From: Trachythela sp. YZ-2020
Taxonomy: Eukaryota; Cnidaria; Anthozoa; Malacalcyonacea; Clavulariidae
Direction of reading: 5' to 3'
Assembly: GCA_016169945.1 (NCBI GenBank)
Contig: JADLSH010000379.1
Span: 248,001 to 312,000, forward strand
DNA: 64,000 nt
Shown: positions 27,134 through 38,400 of the stretch, one piece after another
Layout: each line of letters starts with the position of its first letter
How positions within the stretch are numbered: position 1 is the stretch's first letter
Notes under the pieces: model-generated
Database searches by the model: none
Seen by the model: the letters and a program-made list of their open reading frames with translations, nothing else
What the model was told of the DNA's origin: nothing
Position numbers and translations under genes: made by a program

Positions 27134-28343
27134 GAGTGAAAGAGCAAAATCTGTTGTTAACTTGGAGATCGATAATTTACCTACAGAATGTGCTCTTAGA
27201 GTGAAGTGGAATGTCGATGTCGATGTATATGGGAAGTTCGTGAGGAGACTATGGCATTGGCTAAACAGAAATTACCTACGAGACAAGGAATGTTGTCTGT
27301 AATATATTCACTTTTCGACCCGATTTATTACTCCATATATGATGAAAGCGAAGCTACTGTTGCAAGAGTTGTGCCGAAAGCAACGAGGATGGGATGACGA
27401 GATCGACGAACACGAAAGTCAGCAATGGTACCGTTGGTTGAACGATCTTCCTAAGTTAGAAGAGGTGAGGACAGAACGTTGTTTCAAACCGAAAGATTTC
27501 GGTGAGGTAAAGAGCTTGCAACTACATATTTTCAGTGATGGTTCACGTGTAGGATACGGAGCGGTGGCTTATCTACGACTAGAGAATACCGATGGACGTA
27601 TTCATTGTTCATTTGTACTTGGAAAGGCCCGTCTTGCACCCATTCGTGAAATCACCATCCTAAGGTTGGAACTGTCTGCGGCGGTAATGGCTGTACAACT
27701 CCGTCAAACAATTGACGAAGAGCTGGAATACAAAGTAGACAGCGTAACGTTCTGGTCGGACTCCCTCTGTTTTAAAATGCATCAAGAATGAAAACAAGCG
27801 ATTCCATACATTTGAATCTAACCGTTTGACTGCGATACGGAACGGATCTTCTATCTCTGAGTGGAGATACGTCAAAGGAGAAAACAATCCGGCCGATGAA
27901 GCATCTAAAGGTTTGAAGTTGAACGAGATGTTAACAAATAAACGATGGCTAGAAGGACCAGAGTTCCTGTGGAAGATCGAACAATACTGGCCGACAATGA
28001 TAGACGTACCACCTTTGTTAGATGAAGACCCTGAAGTTAGAAAAGAAATGAAGATTTATGTCACAACAGTTGATGACGATTCCTTGCAAATGTTACTGCA
28101 ACGATATTCGTCTTGGTGGCGTTTAAAACGATCGGTTGCTTGGCTTGCTCGATACAAGCAGTTCTTAAAGATGAAAGTCCACCAAAGAAAGGTTGGAGAT
28201 GGTGTATTCAAAATGAAAACGGGCAGTTCACAAGTTGTAGAGTTGAAACAAGCAGAAATAGACATTGTTCGTTACGTTCAGTCGATGTCATTTCCTGAGC
28301 TGGTGAACTTAGAAGACACTCATTATCTCCAAATAGGAGGTCT
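27117..28343 (+). pseudogene. BEL/Pao connection and RNase H region
   Basis: Several short open segments in changing frames cover this part. Key motifs are FSDGSRVGYGAVAY (27,530 region), LRLELSAAVMA, FWSDS near 27,750 and ENNPADEASKGL near 27,880. These correspond to the Peptidase_A17/RNase H part of BEL polyproteins and supply the acidic RNase H residues. Frame breaks occur near 27,200, 27,310, 27,790 and 28,345. Confidence 0.8.
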
Positions 28344-29690
28344 ATGAAGAAAGTTTTAAAGAATACCAAGACGTCGCTATACAAGCTAAATCCGTTAGTA
28401 AAAGACGGTGTATTGGTTGTAGGAGGACGACTCAAGAACGCACAGATCAACGAAGAAGCAAAACACCCGATAATCCTTCCGTATAAGCATCACGTGACAG
28501 ATCATATAATCCAGCATTATCATCGTATGGTTGGTCATATGGATCAGGAATCTGTGTTAGCGTCATTCAGAGAAAGATTTTGGATCTTAAAGGGACGATC
28601 GGCAGTTCGTCAAGTGATTCGAAAATGTATTGATTGTCAAAAGAGAAGGAAACCACCGAGTGAACAATTTATGGCAGATCTGCCTGAAGATAGGATCAAA
28701 GAATACGAACCTCCGTTCACGTTTGTAGGAGTTGATTATTTTGGGCCATTGGAAGTAAAGCATGGGAGAAGTCGGGTGAAAAGATATGGTTGTATTTTTA
28801 CCTGTTTGAGTGTACGAGCAGTACATATCGAGATAGTTCATTCATTGGACACAGATGCAATGATCAACGCATTCATTAAGAAGATCGAGAAGTTTACGAG
28901 GATATCCTAAAGAAATCAGAAGTGATTGTGGTACGAATTTCACTAGGACAGGTAAAGGCTAACATCGAAGAATAGAATCAACAGAAGATTGGATCTTTCT
29001 GCGCCCAAAAGGGAGTAGAATGGACATTCAACCCACCAAGTGCGAGTCATATGGGAGGCGCATGGGAGCGATTAATAAGATCCGTACGTCAGATTCTTCG
29101 AGCACTGCTGAAAGAACAAATTGTTGGAGACGAAGTCCTATTAACCGTTATGGCCGAGGCAACAAACATCCTAAACAGTAGACCCCTTACGCGTAATAGT
29201 GATGACCCGCGAGATGAAATACCACTAACCCCAAACCACCTGTTACATTTACGCCCTTGTTCCACCGGTACATTACCACCCGGAGTATTCACAGAGCATG
29301 ACAATTACAATCGTAGATGGAAACAAGCGCAATATTTAGCTGATATCTTTTGGAAAAGATCGATTAAGGAGTATCTCCCTAATCTTCAAATTCGACAGAA
29401 GTGGATAGAACAAAAAGAAAACCTAAAAGTTGGAGATCTCGTACTTCTAATGGATGAGAATTACAGAAGAGGACAGTGGCCGCTTGCACGCGTTGTTGAA
29501 GTGTTTCCAAGTGAAGATGGTTTAGTTCGTAGTGTTAGTCTTAAGACAAGTTCGACAGTGGTCACTCGAGCCAGACGAACACGACGTGGAGAGATAAAAA
29601 CAACAACGACCTATCTTACCCGACCAGTAACAAAACTATGTCGTTTGGAAATGGACAGTGAAGATAAGGATCGGAGGTGGGGTTTTTTCG
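28344..29690 (+). pseudogene. BEL/Pao integrase and DUF5641 C-terminus
   Basis: The zinc-binding domain is visible as His...His ([12 protein letters not shown]) and Cys-x2-Cys (KCIDCQKR). The core follows with [12 protein letters not shown] (first Asp), a frameshift near 28,905, the second Asp in RSDCGTNF, and the final Glu in [13 protein letters not shown] near 29,060. The C-terminal domain is intact in sequence: [29 protein letters not shown] and [11 protein letters not shown] near 29,640. The reading frame then runs into the downstream minisatellite and ends at 30,037, which is an artefact of that repeat rather than real protein. Confidence 0.88.
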
Positions 29691-30600
29691 AGCTAAATTT
29701 TTGTATAGTACAATTTTGGAATATTCGAAAGAAAAATTCGACAAATATGGTGTCAATTTTTTTAATGTTGCACTCTTTTCGAGCTAAATGTTTGCATAAG
29801 TCATGTATATTTAATGTTGTGCTAATTAAGAGAAGGAGAAATTCGACAAATATGGTGTCAAATTTTGAATGTATGCACTCTTTTCGAGCTAAATGTTTGC
29901 ATAAGTCATGTATATTTAATGTTGTGCTAATTAAGAAAAGGAGAAATTCGACAAATATGGTGTCAAATATTTTGAATGTATGCACTCTTTTCGAGCTAAA
30001 TGTTTGCATAAGTCATGTATATTTAATGTTGTGCTAATTAAGAAAAGGAGAAATTCGACAAATATGGTGTCAAATTTTTTGAATGTATGCACTCTTTTCG
30101 AGCTAAATGTTTGCATAAGTCATGTATATTTAATGTTGTGCTAATTAAGAAAAGGAGAAATTCGACAAATATGGTGTCAAATTTTTTAATGTATGCACTC
30201 TTTTCGAGCTAAATGTTTGCATAAGTCATGTATATTTAATGTTGTGCTAATTAAGAAAAGGAGAAATTCGACAAATATGGTGTCAAATTTTTTGAATGTA
30301 TGCACTCTTTTCGAGCTAAATGTTTGCATAAGTCATGTATATTTAATGTTGTGCTAATTAAGAAAAGGAGAAATTCGACAAATATGGTGTCAAATATTTT
30401 GAATGTATGCACTCTTTTCGAGCTAAATGTTTGCATAAGTCATGTATATTTAATGTTGTGCTAATTAAGAAAAGTAGAAATTCGACAAATATGGTGTCGA
30501 ATTTTTGTCGTGTGCTCGTTTTGAGCGAAATATTTATCATATTTAATTTGTGTGTATTTGAAAGAAAAATTCGACAAACATGAAGTCAAATTTTTATGTG
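29687..30600. repeat. Minisatellite of ~106 bp, about nine copies
   Basis: The anchor attcgacaaatatggtgtca recurs at 29736, 29841, 29946, 30053, 30160, 30266, 30373 and 30480, with a degenerate copy at 30569, giving spacings of 105-107 bp and finally 89 bp. Each unit also contains cactcttttcgagctaaatg and tgcataagtcatgtatattt. The central units are almost identical and the outer ones diverged. The array begins within a few bases of the end of integrase homology, where the 3' LTR of the BEL copy should be. Confidence 0.93.
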
Positions 30601-31740
30601 TTGAGCGAAACAGCACAACCGAAGGGAACCCCCCATTATCATTTCGTAAAGCTGTTTCGTTAGCCTAAGTGTATGCATGTATATATATATTTTATTAATA
30701 ATTATTAACATAATAGACATAACATTATATATTTCAAATCAGTTTTATGTAAAGTCCTATAGCCTAATTTGCATAATGCGTGTCATAAATTATCGCAGGG
30801 CTACCACCCATTACACTTAATATTTTGCTATGTTCTATTGTCCTAGCATATAAAGCGCGTCCACATTAAAATTCATTACGTTTAACTTAATTTATCCGCA
30901 ATTATAAACCTAATGCATAGCTGTCGTCCCGAACGCAGGGGCAAACCCCCATTATGAGCCTAAAACCTAAATATTTAACTATGAACTATAGTAAATGTTT
31001 TCCAGGTGGTCTCCTAATTGCTCTAAGATTTCACCAAGAATCCTTAGAGCATTACTACCTTATAGCATGCACTGACAATATCTCATGCAATCTGTCCGCG
31101 TGTTTCGAACATAACCAATGTAACGAACTAGACTAAACATTGCTTTAGTTCATCACTGTCCCTCCCCCCTGACAGTAAAACACTTCTCCCTTTGTCATGC
31201 GGGGGCCCAGGGACCCAGTGAAATTTACTGCCAGGGGTACTATCTTTCGGAAAAAGAGATATTTTAGCCGAGTTTTTTTAAGGGTGTGTAAAAACAACCA
31301 ACTTAAGCATGCACGCTTGTGACCACTAGGACTACTCTAACCTTACGACGTCTTCTTACTTGTGATGACGCTTCGACTTTAATCCCGTAATTTCAGCTAC
31401 CGTATTTATATATCCATTCAATCCAACTGATCAATCCATAATGTAGTTGCAGGTACATAAATCCATAGTATAATCCAGGTATATATCCACATGTATTTTG
31501 ATAAATCCATAATATACATTTTGAAATCTACGTCTTTTAAGTTAAATCCATAACTTGAGCGAGGCGGAACAACATCATCTGAAAGAATCGACGAATATAG
31601 TAAGTTAGAAAATTCAAAAATTTATTGGGAAAACAATTCATAAAAAAGAGGGACAAGCAAGTTTGGAAAATAAGACTTGGGGTTCCTGTCCTCGCACCCA
31701 AATTTCTAAGAACATGTTTTTCATCAGTTGAAAGTGATTG
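30601..31740. other. Non-coding stretch after the minisatellite
   Basis: I see no gene here. A phrase of the type gggnaacccccattat occurs twice (near 30,626 and 30,940), each time followed by AT-rich sequence, which suggests two decayed copies of one repeat. A short GC-rich tract (gcgggggcccagggacccag) lies near 31,199. The 60-codon ORF at 30,954 has no support beyond being open. Confidence 0.5.
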
Positions 31741-31744
31741 TTTT

Positions 31745-32090
31745 GAAGAAAGAAAAAGTTTTTGACCATCCACAAGGAGTTCAGAGTACATCGAGAGAAA
31801 ATATCAACTTTTTAAAAAATATATCAGAAACCAAAGGGGGGACCCAGGCCCAATTTTCAAAATTATAAAAACATGTCTATCAGTTGAAGTCATTGTGATG
31901 GCAAACATTTTTGACCATCCCCAAGACGTTTAGACCACATCGAGGGCGAATTTAAACTTTTGAAAAAATAGATAGAAAACTCAAGGGCGGACCACAGGGC
32001 CAAAATTGATGAAAGAAAACGTTTTTGACCATCCCCAAGACGTTTAGAGTACATTGATGGCGAATTTCAACATTTGAAAAATAGGCCGTA
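31745..32090. repeat. Three degenerate copies of a ~110-150 bp repeat
   Basis: The phrase tttttgaccatcc(a/c)caa followed by a(c/g)gttta/tcaga and acat(c/t)gagggcgaatt occurs at about 31,758, 31,908 and 32,018. The second and third copies share ttttgaccatccccaagacg exactly. The stretch ends at a run of G (ggggggggggtgg) near 32,097. Confidence 0.7.
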
Positions 32091-32249
32091 CCACTGGGGG
32101 GGGGGGTGGAACACTGTTGTGAAGGGCATAATTATTATTCAGACTTCGGTGAGACAAAGACTATGGCTTTAAAAAATCATGCAGACAATTAATGAAATAT
32201 TGACCTTTCTTTGTCGTCTGTATAGTGATCCGAAGCCTCGAGCCTAGTC

Positions 32250-33150
32250 TTTTTGTCACTCATCGCTGTTAGTCAGTAGAAGGCTTCTCCAAGAAATCTT
32301 TTACGCTGTCCATTCTTGTATACGTGCCATGCTGAACCGTAGAGAAGTCTCTTGGTGCCCTTTGGCTTTGAATAGACCTAAAGTTCAGGCAAAAAAACAA
32401 ATAAACAATGAGTGATTGGAGGCATGGAGAACAGCGAGATTTTCAAGCTGAAAAGACAATGGAATATTCTGTTCACTGAATGGCACACGCTGATTTACCT
32501 TGTGGGTGAGGTGTTGGTGAGGCCAAAGCCAAGTTTAAACGCCAAATCGTCTTGCCACTTGCCGCTGTAGTACTAGGTCACTTCTCCAAGAAATGTTTTA
32601 CACTGTCCATTTTTGTGTCTGCATCATCCAACTTCGGGAAGTGCTGTATATAGACCCTTGTATATACCTAAAAAATAGAAACAATGAGTGACTGGATGGC
32701 TTGGAGAGCAGCGAGATTTTCAAGGCAGCGAAAAGACAATAAAACCGTTTAGTCCCACCACTGGATGGTGACTGGATGGCACTGTTAGTTTTATCCTAAA
32801 TATTACGTAAAATGTACATACTTTGGTATGTTTCTTTTTGGTTTCTTCCTTGATCGATGCTTTCCAAACTTTTTCTGCAGCGTGCTTGGCTATTCTAAAG
32901 TTCATGTTATGTCCAATATGCATCATTGTGGCGTCCAATTAAGGTATCCAAAGTCTTTAACTCGTTGGAGAGCCATCGATAGCAATCAGCTGAAGTACAA
33001 TGCATGGATTTTGGCTTCGATGCTTTACGGAACAACTGGATATGTCAACGAACTTTTTCCATTCTGACGAGAAGTTTCTGTGTTGATCGAGTCCTCAAAG
33101 AGCGCTCTGTCGTCAGCACTAGTCGAGATGCGGGAAAGGATTTCTGCTGG
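32250..33150 (-). pseudogene. Degraded multi-exon gene-like patch, unknown family
   Basis: On the minus strand several short open blocks are bounded by plausible splice sites. The block at about 33,145-33,020 follows ttgtttccag and reads through motifs such as ILSRISTSADDRALFEDS. The block at about 32,938-32,827 reads AKHAAEKVWKASIKEETKKK and ends at a gtatgt donor. Two blocks at about 32,660-32,570 and 32,375-32,275 each follow tttag and contain related motifs, MDSVKHFLEK and MDSVKDFLEK, so one exon has been duplicated about 300 bp away. Stops and frame changes lie between the blocks. I do not recognise the family. It could also be coding remnants of a transposon. Confidence 0.35.
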
Positions 33151-34577
33151 AAACAATAGACAAGCATATTAAAACGATTTCTGCTGGAGTTTCATATTTT
33201 CAGACGGAATTTTGAGTCGAAAATATGTTCTAAATTTACTTATTTGTAACTTTATCTGGCCAGAACAACTTAACTGCAACTATTGTACGATTTAGAACAA
33301 AATTACAAGCCAGAATAACTAGGATTTTCAAGGTTTTAAACAGTTTCTACATCGCAAAATGTATAGCACAATTACACGTGTAATACAAAGGCTATAACCT
33401 AGCAAAAGATAAAGTTATTGCTATCGAAACTTCCTTCAAATTCACCAAATAGTTGATGCTACAAAGTAGATCATTTTGTTCGTAGTTTAAAGCGATATTC
33501 AGAGCTAAAACTCTTACATATACAAATTTCACAAATCTAAATTTGTCGCTCGCCACACGAGGTTGCTTTAAGCGAAATTTGGAACATTTTGCTGGCAAAT
33601 CCGGAACCCTATTTGTTTAAAACACACTAGAACATAGTAGAAGACTTAAACATAACAAAGTATTTATTCAAACACACGTTTAAGCGATAGACACAAGACG
33701 TCAAACTTCGAAACACGAGGGGGCCGAAGCTAGGTGGGGCCGCACATTAAATTTCGGTATTCGATAAATATTTTACTTAAAACTCACAATAATGTCCAAA
33801 AACGTGCTCAACATACACATAAAAACTTATTCTACTTACCAAATATCCAAAAGCTGGTCAAGTCCTATATTTTAGCTCATGATAAGAAGATATTAGCGTG
33901 TCCTTCGTCTTCGACTTTCTTGCTGTGCTTGTACAAAACGCGAAGGAACGCGAAGGTCTTTTTATGCTCAAGCATGCTCGCTTTGACGTAAACATATCTC
34001 GATTCTGATTGGCTGTAGCGAAATTCCTGAAGTAAACTATTCTTAATGCACATATTATTGGTTTACTTTGCAAGCTTGTGATTGGTCGAAACTACACCCT
34101 TGGGACACAAAATTACGAAATTCTATAGCTATAATAATTTATTCATACAAGGCTGTTTAAAATGCCGTTAAGTGTGCATAATTTTTCAAAATATTCATAA
34201 ATGCAAAAGTGGTGAACACGGAAATACGGTTTATTTATTGTACTTTGCGATCAGTGGCTGAGTCCACTGATCTATAAACAAACAAAGATGGCCGGCAATT
34301 TTGAGACTTTGTGTCCGAACCGTGAACTTTTCAACCCAAAATTTGACGGCTATAAATTATCCTCAGATCAACTGTCTGTGCAGAGCGCTTCATTGCCACA
34401 TGCAGTGAATATAATCCGTCTTAGAGACGATGTCTTCTCGCATTTACACGTGAAAGCGTTTGGCTGGACCACAGCGGCCCAATCTTACCCCGTGTTATTA
34501 ATTTATTAAGTTATATCTTTATATAATAGTATAGTCAAAATATCTTTATATAATAGTATATTCAAAATCATTAGAAT

Positions 34578-34721
34578 ATCCTTTTTGAGAACTTACATGT
34601 GTTTCCTGAAAGATTTTAGCAACAGGAAGCTAACCCCCATGTCAACCCCAAACTTGGCCGGTTCTCGTTAAAATTTTTCAGGACTGAAACACATGTAATG
34701 ATGTAAGTTCTCAAAAAGGAT
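34578..34721. repeat. 144-bp foldback element with 21-bp perfect arms
   Basis: The arm atcctttttgagaacttaca(t) at 34,578-34,598 is exactly complementary to 34,701-34,721. Just inside, acatgtgttt pairs with aaacacatgt, so pairing extends further. The size and structure fit a small non-autonomous inverted-repeat element. No target duplication is evident. Confidence 0.75.
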
Positions 34722-34871
34722 TTTTGTCAAAATTCGGTGTGAAATCTCTTTCCGATTAACCCATTCCACACATAGACTTGACTGCAAAAAAGATTACTGT
34801 CGGTAAATCAATTTACAATATTTTAGCCCATGTTTCAAACGCATATTTGCGTACTTTTCACGCCTTCACAT

Positions 34872-35086
34872 GCCGCCATTTTGAATGTTTTCAGGGGGGC
34901 GACTGCCTCTCTTGACGGCACTTGCTAAGAACAGGGCGGCTTTTTTCCCAAAAACGCCTTACGCATTTTTAATCAGCGGTCACACTTCCGTATGTCATTA
35001 TTCTGTGAAATTCTGTGACTGTATGTACGTACGGGCGACCTGTGGCGTGCTTATATCACATGTGAAAGCAAGTGCGGCCATCTTGC
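34872..35086 (+). promoter_or_regulatory. Candidate YLPM1 promoter with two YY1-like sites
   Basis: gccgccattttga (34,872-34,884) and gcggccatcttgc (35,074-35,086) resemble the YY1 site (GCCGCCATCTTG) that is common close to animal transcription starts. They lie 300 and 100 bases upstream of the YLPM1 start codon in a locally CG-enriched stretch with no clear TATA box. Promoter function is inference. Confidence 0.35.
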
Positions 35087-35187
35087 ATGAAAGTCTAGGG
35101 AATTTTAATGTTATATTTCGTCTTTTTCTTAACGAAATAATATTGTTTTAGTTATGAAATTTGTAAATTTTAATACCTGACAGCAAC

Positions 35188-35436
35188 ATGAATTCAAATC
35201 AACAACAAACGGGTCAAAATCCCGCACAATATATGCCACAATATGCCGGTTATATGCCAACAGGCCAGGCTGGTTTTTATCCAGCTGCCTACCCAGCTTA
35301 CCCGGCATATGCAGGTTATCCAGCCGTGCCAGGTACCATGGACGCACAGTATATGGGGTATTATGGTATGACAGGTGCTCTTCCTACAACTACTACAGTT
35401 CCTACCTCTCAAGCTGGATCAGCTGCCAACAGCCAG
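35188..35436 (+). CDS. YLPM1: YLPM1 exon 1: Tyr/Ala/Pro/Gln-rich N-terminus
   Basis: Eighty-three codons from ATG to the donor ag|gtaata, phase 0. The sequence is built on Gln/Asn, then repeats of the type [14 protein letters not shown], then a Thr run. The same frame continues in exon 2 with no residue lost, which supports the long first intron. The start is chosen because an intergenic stretch with no in-frame coding precedes it and the context is acatgaATG-like and AT-rich. Confidence 0.85.
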
Positions 35437-38400
35437 GTAATACATCATAATTTATACTATTATAAATAGCTTTATAATTTATATGTATCAATCAAAATGA
35501 GACCCCATCACCCCGTTGGGCATACCTTGGAAAATTGAAAGCCCATTTACGGACTGTCAACAAATGGGTTTCGTCCTGCTTCTTTGACTTGTCCCGCAAT
35601 TGCTTTGAACCACCACCATCTATTTGTCAACAGTTCCTTCCATGATCCTCAATGCTTGCTTACAAAATAATCTATTCTTGGACTACCTATTTACAAGACC
35701 AAGCATGGATATTGGTATAAATAAGTGTCATTGGTCATTCCAGAAATTGGTCATTCCAGAAAAGTTTCACATTCGTCAGGATGGTGATAGGGGGCATAGG
35801 CGTACGGGCCAAAAAAAATTGGGGGGGGGGTGGACACTACTTTGCCCAACGAAAACAGAAATTGCCCGACATTAAATGTCTAACAAATACATCTTAGAAG
35901 AAACAACACGCTCTTTATAGTTGTATTTGGTGAAGTGCCATGAAGTACCCTTTTTAAGCAATTTTCACTGAGGGGACAAAAGGTGTTAAAAACAAAATGC
36001 GGGCTGTTCATAAACTAATAACCATAACATTAAAGGTGATGTAAAGTCCCGATGTAAACAAACCGGCAACGTCTGTTTGTATACATTTTAAACACGCTAT
36101 ATTTAAAAAATTATGATGTGTTCTGGTTCGCTATGCTTTAAATAAATGCAGATTTGAGTTTCTGATTTAGAAGATGTAGAATTTTAGTTGAAACAACGCG
36201 AAATTTGGGCATTGTTTACATCGCGGGACCCCCCATAGCACATGCGCAGAACAGACTTTACATGGTCTTTAACTATGACTTTAAATCTCTAAGAAAATTA
36301 ACTGACTATGCACATGTGATTTTATTCTTTGGTGGAGTTGTCCAGTTTGGGGTTGCAGAAATGCCATTTCCTGCATTTCAGGGCAGTTAAGGCTGTCTAA
36401 TAAGTACATGAATCAGTCTGTCGAGTGAATGATTAACTAAGGTCAATCTTGGAATCTTTAAAATTGTATAAATTCCTAAAGAAATCCCTAAAACTATGCA
36501 AAATCTTGATTTAAAAAAAATCCTAGTCAGAGCCCTCAATTCTTATTCAATTCGGATATCGTCATTATTGACAAACCGTCGAACTGGTCAAAAACCGGAA
36601 AATAAATGCCAAAACGTTGCGAAAAAATATTATGCTCCCCAGTTATATAGTTAAAAGCCCCTGTAAATTACTCAGATTAAATTTATGCTATTTATTATAT
36701 GACAAGACCTCATGACATGCAACCAAATGGGTATGTTGCCGTTTCCCAGTTCCAGCACGGTTTCACAATGCATTTTGGGATTGCTAGGGGGCAAACAAAC
36801 ATTCTCGAATACTGTGAAATATATAAATTTTCATATTCAACGTTTTGCAGGGAAATTTTCTTTAAAATCTCATAAATATCTATGAAAATGGCTTGTACTC
36901 TGACTAATAGACATGAAATTTAGCTCCCCGGGAATGGAGATTGTTTTTATCGAACTATGGCTCTCGTTGGTACTGACGAATTTATTAATTGTTTGAAGCT
37001 TTATATCTGTTCAAATCCAAATCTCTCTGTTCAACTGTAAAAGAGTATCTTAAGAAAAGGTACAAAGGATGGTACGTGGGCAGAAGCGATCAATATTTTT
37101 AGCTGTGCGACTGTACTTCAGCGCGCTTTAAACTATTTATACTACATAACTTATTCGATCACGAGCAGGAAGGGGATGAAATTCGAGCCATCTGTTATTC
37201 TCGAAGTACAATCTTTGAATTTTTTAGCTGAGGTTGCTTGCTTGATTTAGATTTGCGCTTTCGTCTGTTTAGTTTTGGCAATTTAACATCACAGGCGATT
37301 GAAGATGCAATGTCATGGCTCGAGTTCATCCACTTCTGGCTCGTGATTGAATAAATCATACTGTATAAGCTATAGTATAGACTATAGATTAATATAGTGT
37401 ACTCCACTACAGTCGCACAACCAAAAATATTGATTACTTCAGCTCGGTAAAAAACATTTTCCATCCTTAGGACCTTTATTTCACGTCTCCCAGTCGGAGT
37501 ACAATCCATTTTCATAGATATTCATAAGATTTTAAAGTAAATTTAGCTGCAAAACGTTGAATATATGAAAATGGCCGCTCGACTAGATTGAAAACATACT
37601 GCGCATTTCCTTGTCAAATTTTCCTTGTCGGCCGTACACACGAACAATTTTCCTTGTTCAAAGCTGGTATGACTAGCTTTTAAACAAGGCTCCTTGTCAA
37701 GGAAAACTTGTCAATTTTTTGCCGTACACACGGGAAAATAAAATTTGTCAAGGAAAACTTGTCAAGGGAAACTTGCTCGTCTGTGCGGGGCTTTAGGGTC
37801 GGGGTTTAACCCAGCATTTCCTGTAGTCTATATGGCATGTACGCAATGTAATTCGAGAAAAATAACAAAAATATACCAAAATACGATAAATCCCATTTTT
37901 TTTACTCACAACTCATTGACTCATTAGACTCATTTAAACATTAATCTCAACTGGGAAACAGCAACATACCCATTGCCCAACTCTTGAGTAGAAATTGCCC
38001 GACTTTACCATTCCTGTCAAAATATTTTTGGGAATAGTCAAATACGCTTTGTTTAACCTGATAAAGGCTAAAGGCTCTTTTCCACTCATCGCAAAACCAA
38101 CTCGCAAACTCGCTGCGAGTTCTTGCATGTAATTAAAATAAACTGTCGAGTTGGGATGCTTTCTTCCAGTCCAAATGACATATGACAAGAATAGATAATC
38201 GTATCTACAACTGCAGATATATGTGTTAACAGCTGCATCAGCATAATTATTGCATACTCACAACTTTATATCTGCCTGGGCTTAGTTTGCATTACTTGTA
38301 TATTGCACATGAACAATTCGTGAAAATGAACTCTTACTAAAGTTTACTCGCTGGCTCAGCCCTTATTAATTTATAGTAGCAGTTGACACCGGTTTGCGCA

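Larger units (their letters stand above)
22627..29690 (+). mobile_element. Decayed BEL/Pao LTR retrotransposon
   Basis: Read in order on the + strand, the translated fragments give a gag with a DUF1759-type domain, a CCHC knuckle region, a retropepsin-like DUF1758 protease, a reverse transcriptase with YVDD, a Peptidase_A17/RNase H region, an integrase with HHCC and DDE residues, and a DUF5641 C-terminal domain. That order and those families define BEL/Pao. At least ten stops or frameshifts break the coding path, so the copy cannot make its polyprotein. I see no matching pair of long terminal repeats. A weak primer-binding-like stretch (gtgccgtgaac) lies near 22,815, after a possible poly(A) signal (aataaag, near 22,717). 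A purine-rich tract (ggatcggaggtgggg) near 29,670 could be the polypurine tract. Confidence 0.9.
33170..35187. other. Intergenic region upstream of YLPM1
   Basis: No supported gene is seen. A 73-codon ORF at 34,288-34,509 begins in a good start context (aagATGG), but nothing else marks it as coding. Near 34,540 a short AT-rich phrase (tctttatataatagtata) is duplicated. The last 330 bases before YLPM1 are richer in CG and contain two GCCGCCAT-like sites that are listed separately. Confidence 0.5.

Noticed and set aside
29690..30037. C-terminal extension of the BEL integrase ORF through the minisatellite
   Set aside because: The DUF5641 homology ends near 29,650. The remainder merely translates the ~106-bp repeat and repeats the same residues every unit.
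22627..30600. A matching pair of long terminal repeats around the BEL element
   Set aside because: I compared the 5' leader with the sequence downstream of the integrase by eye and found no shared stretch long enough to call.
34288..34509. 73-codon ORF with a good start context upstream of YLPM1
   Set aside because: No recognisable domain, no splice partner, and length within chance for this region. Kept only as a remark.
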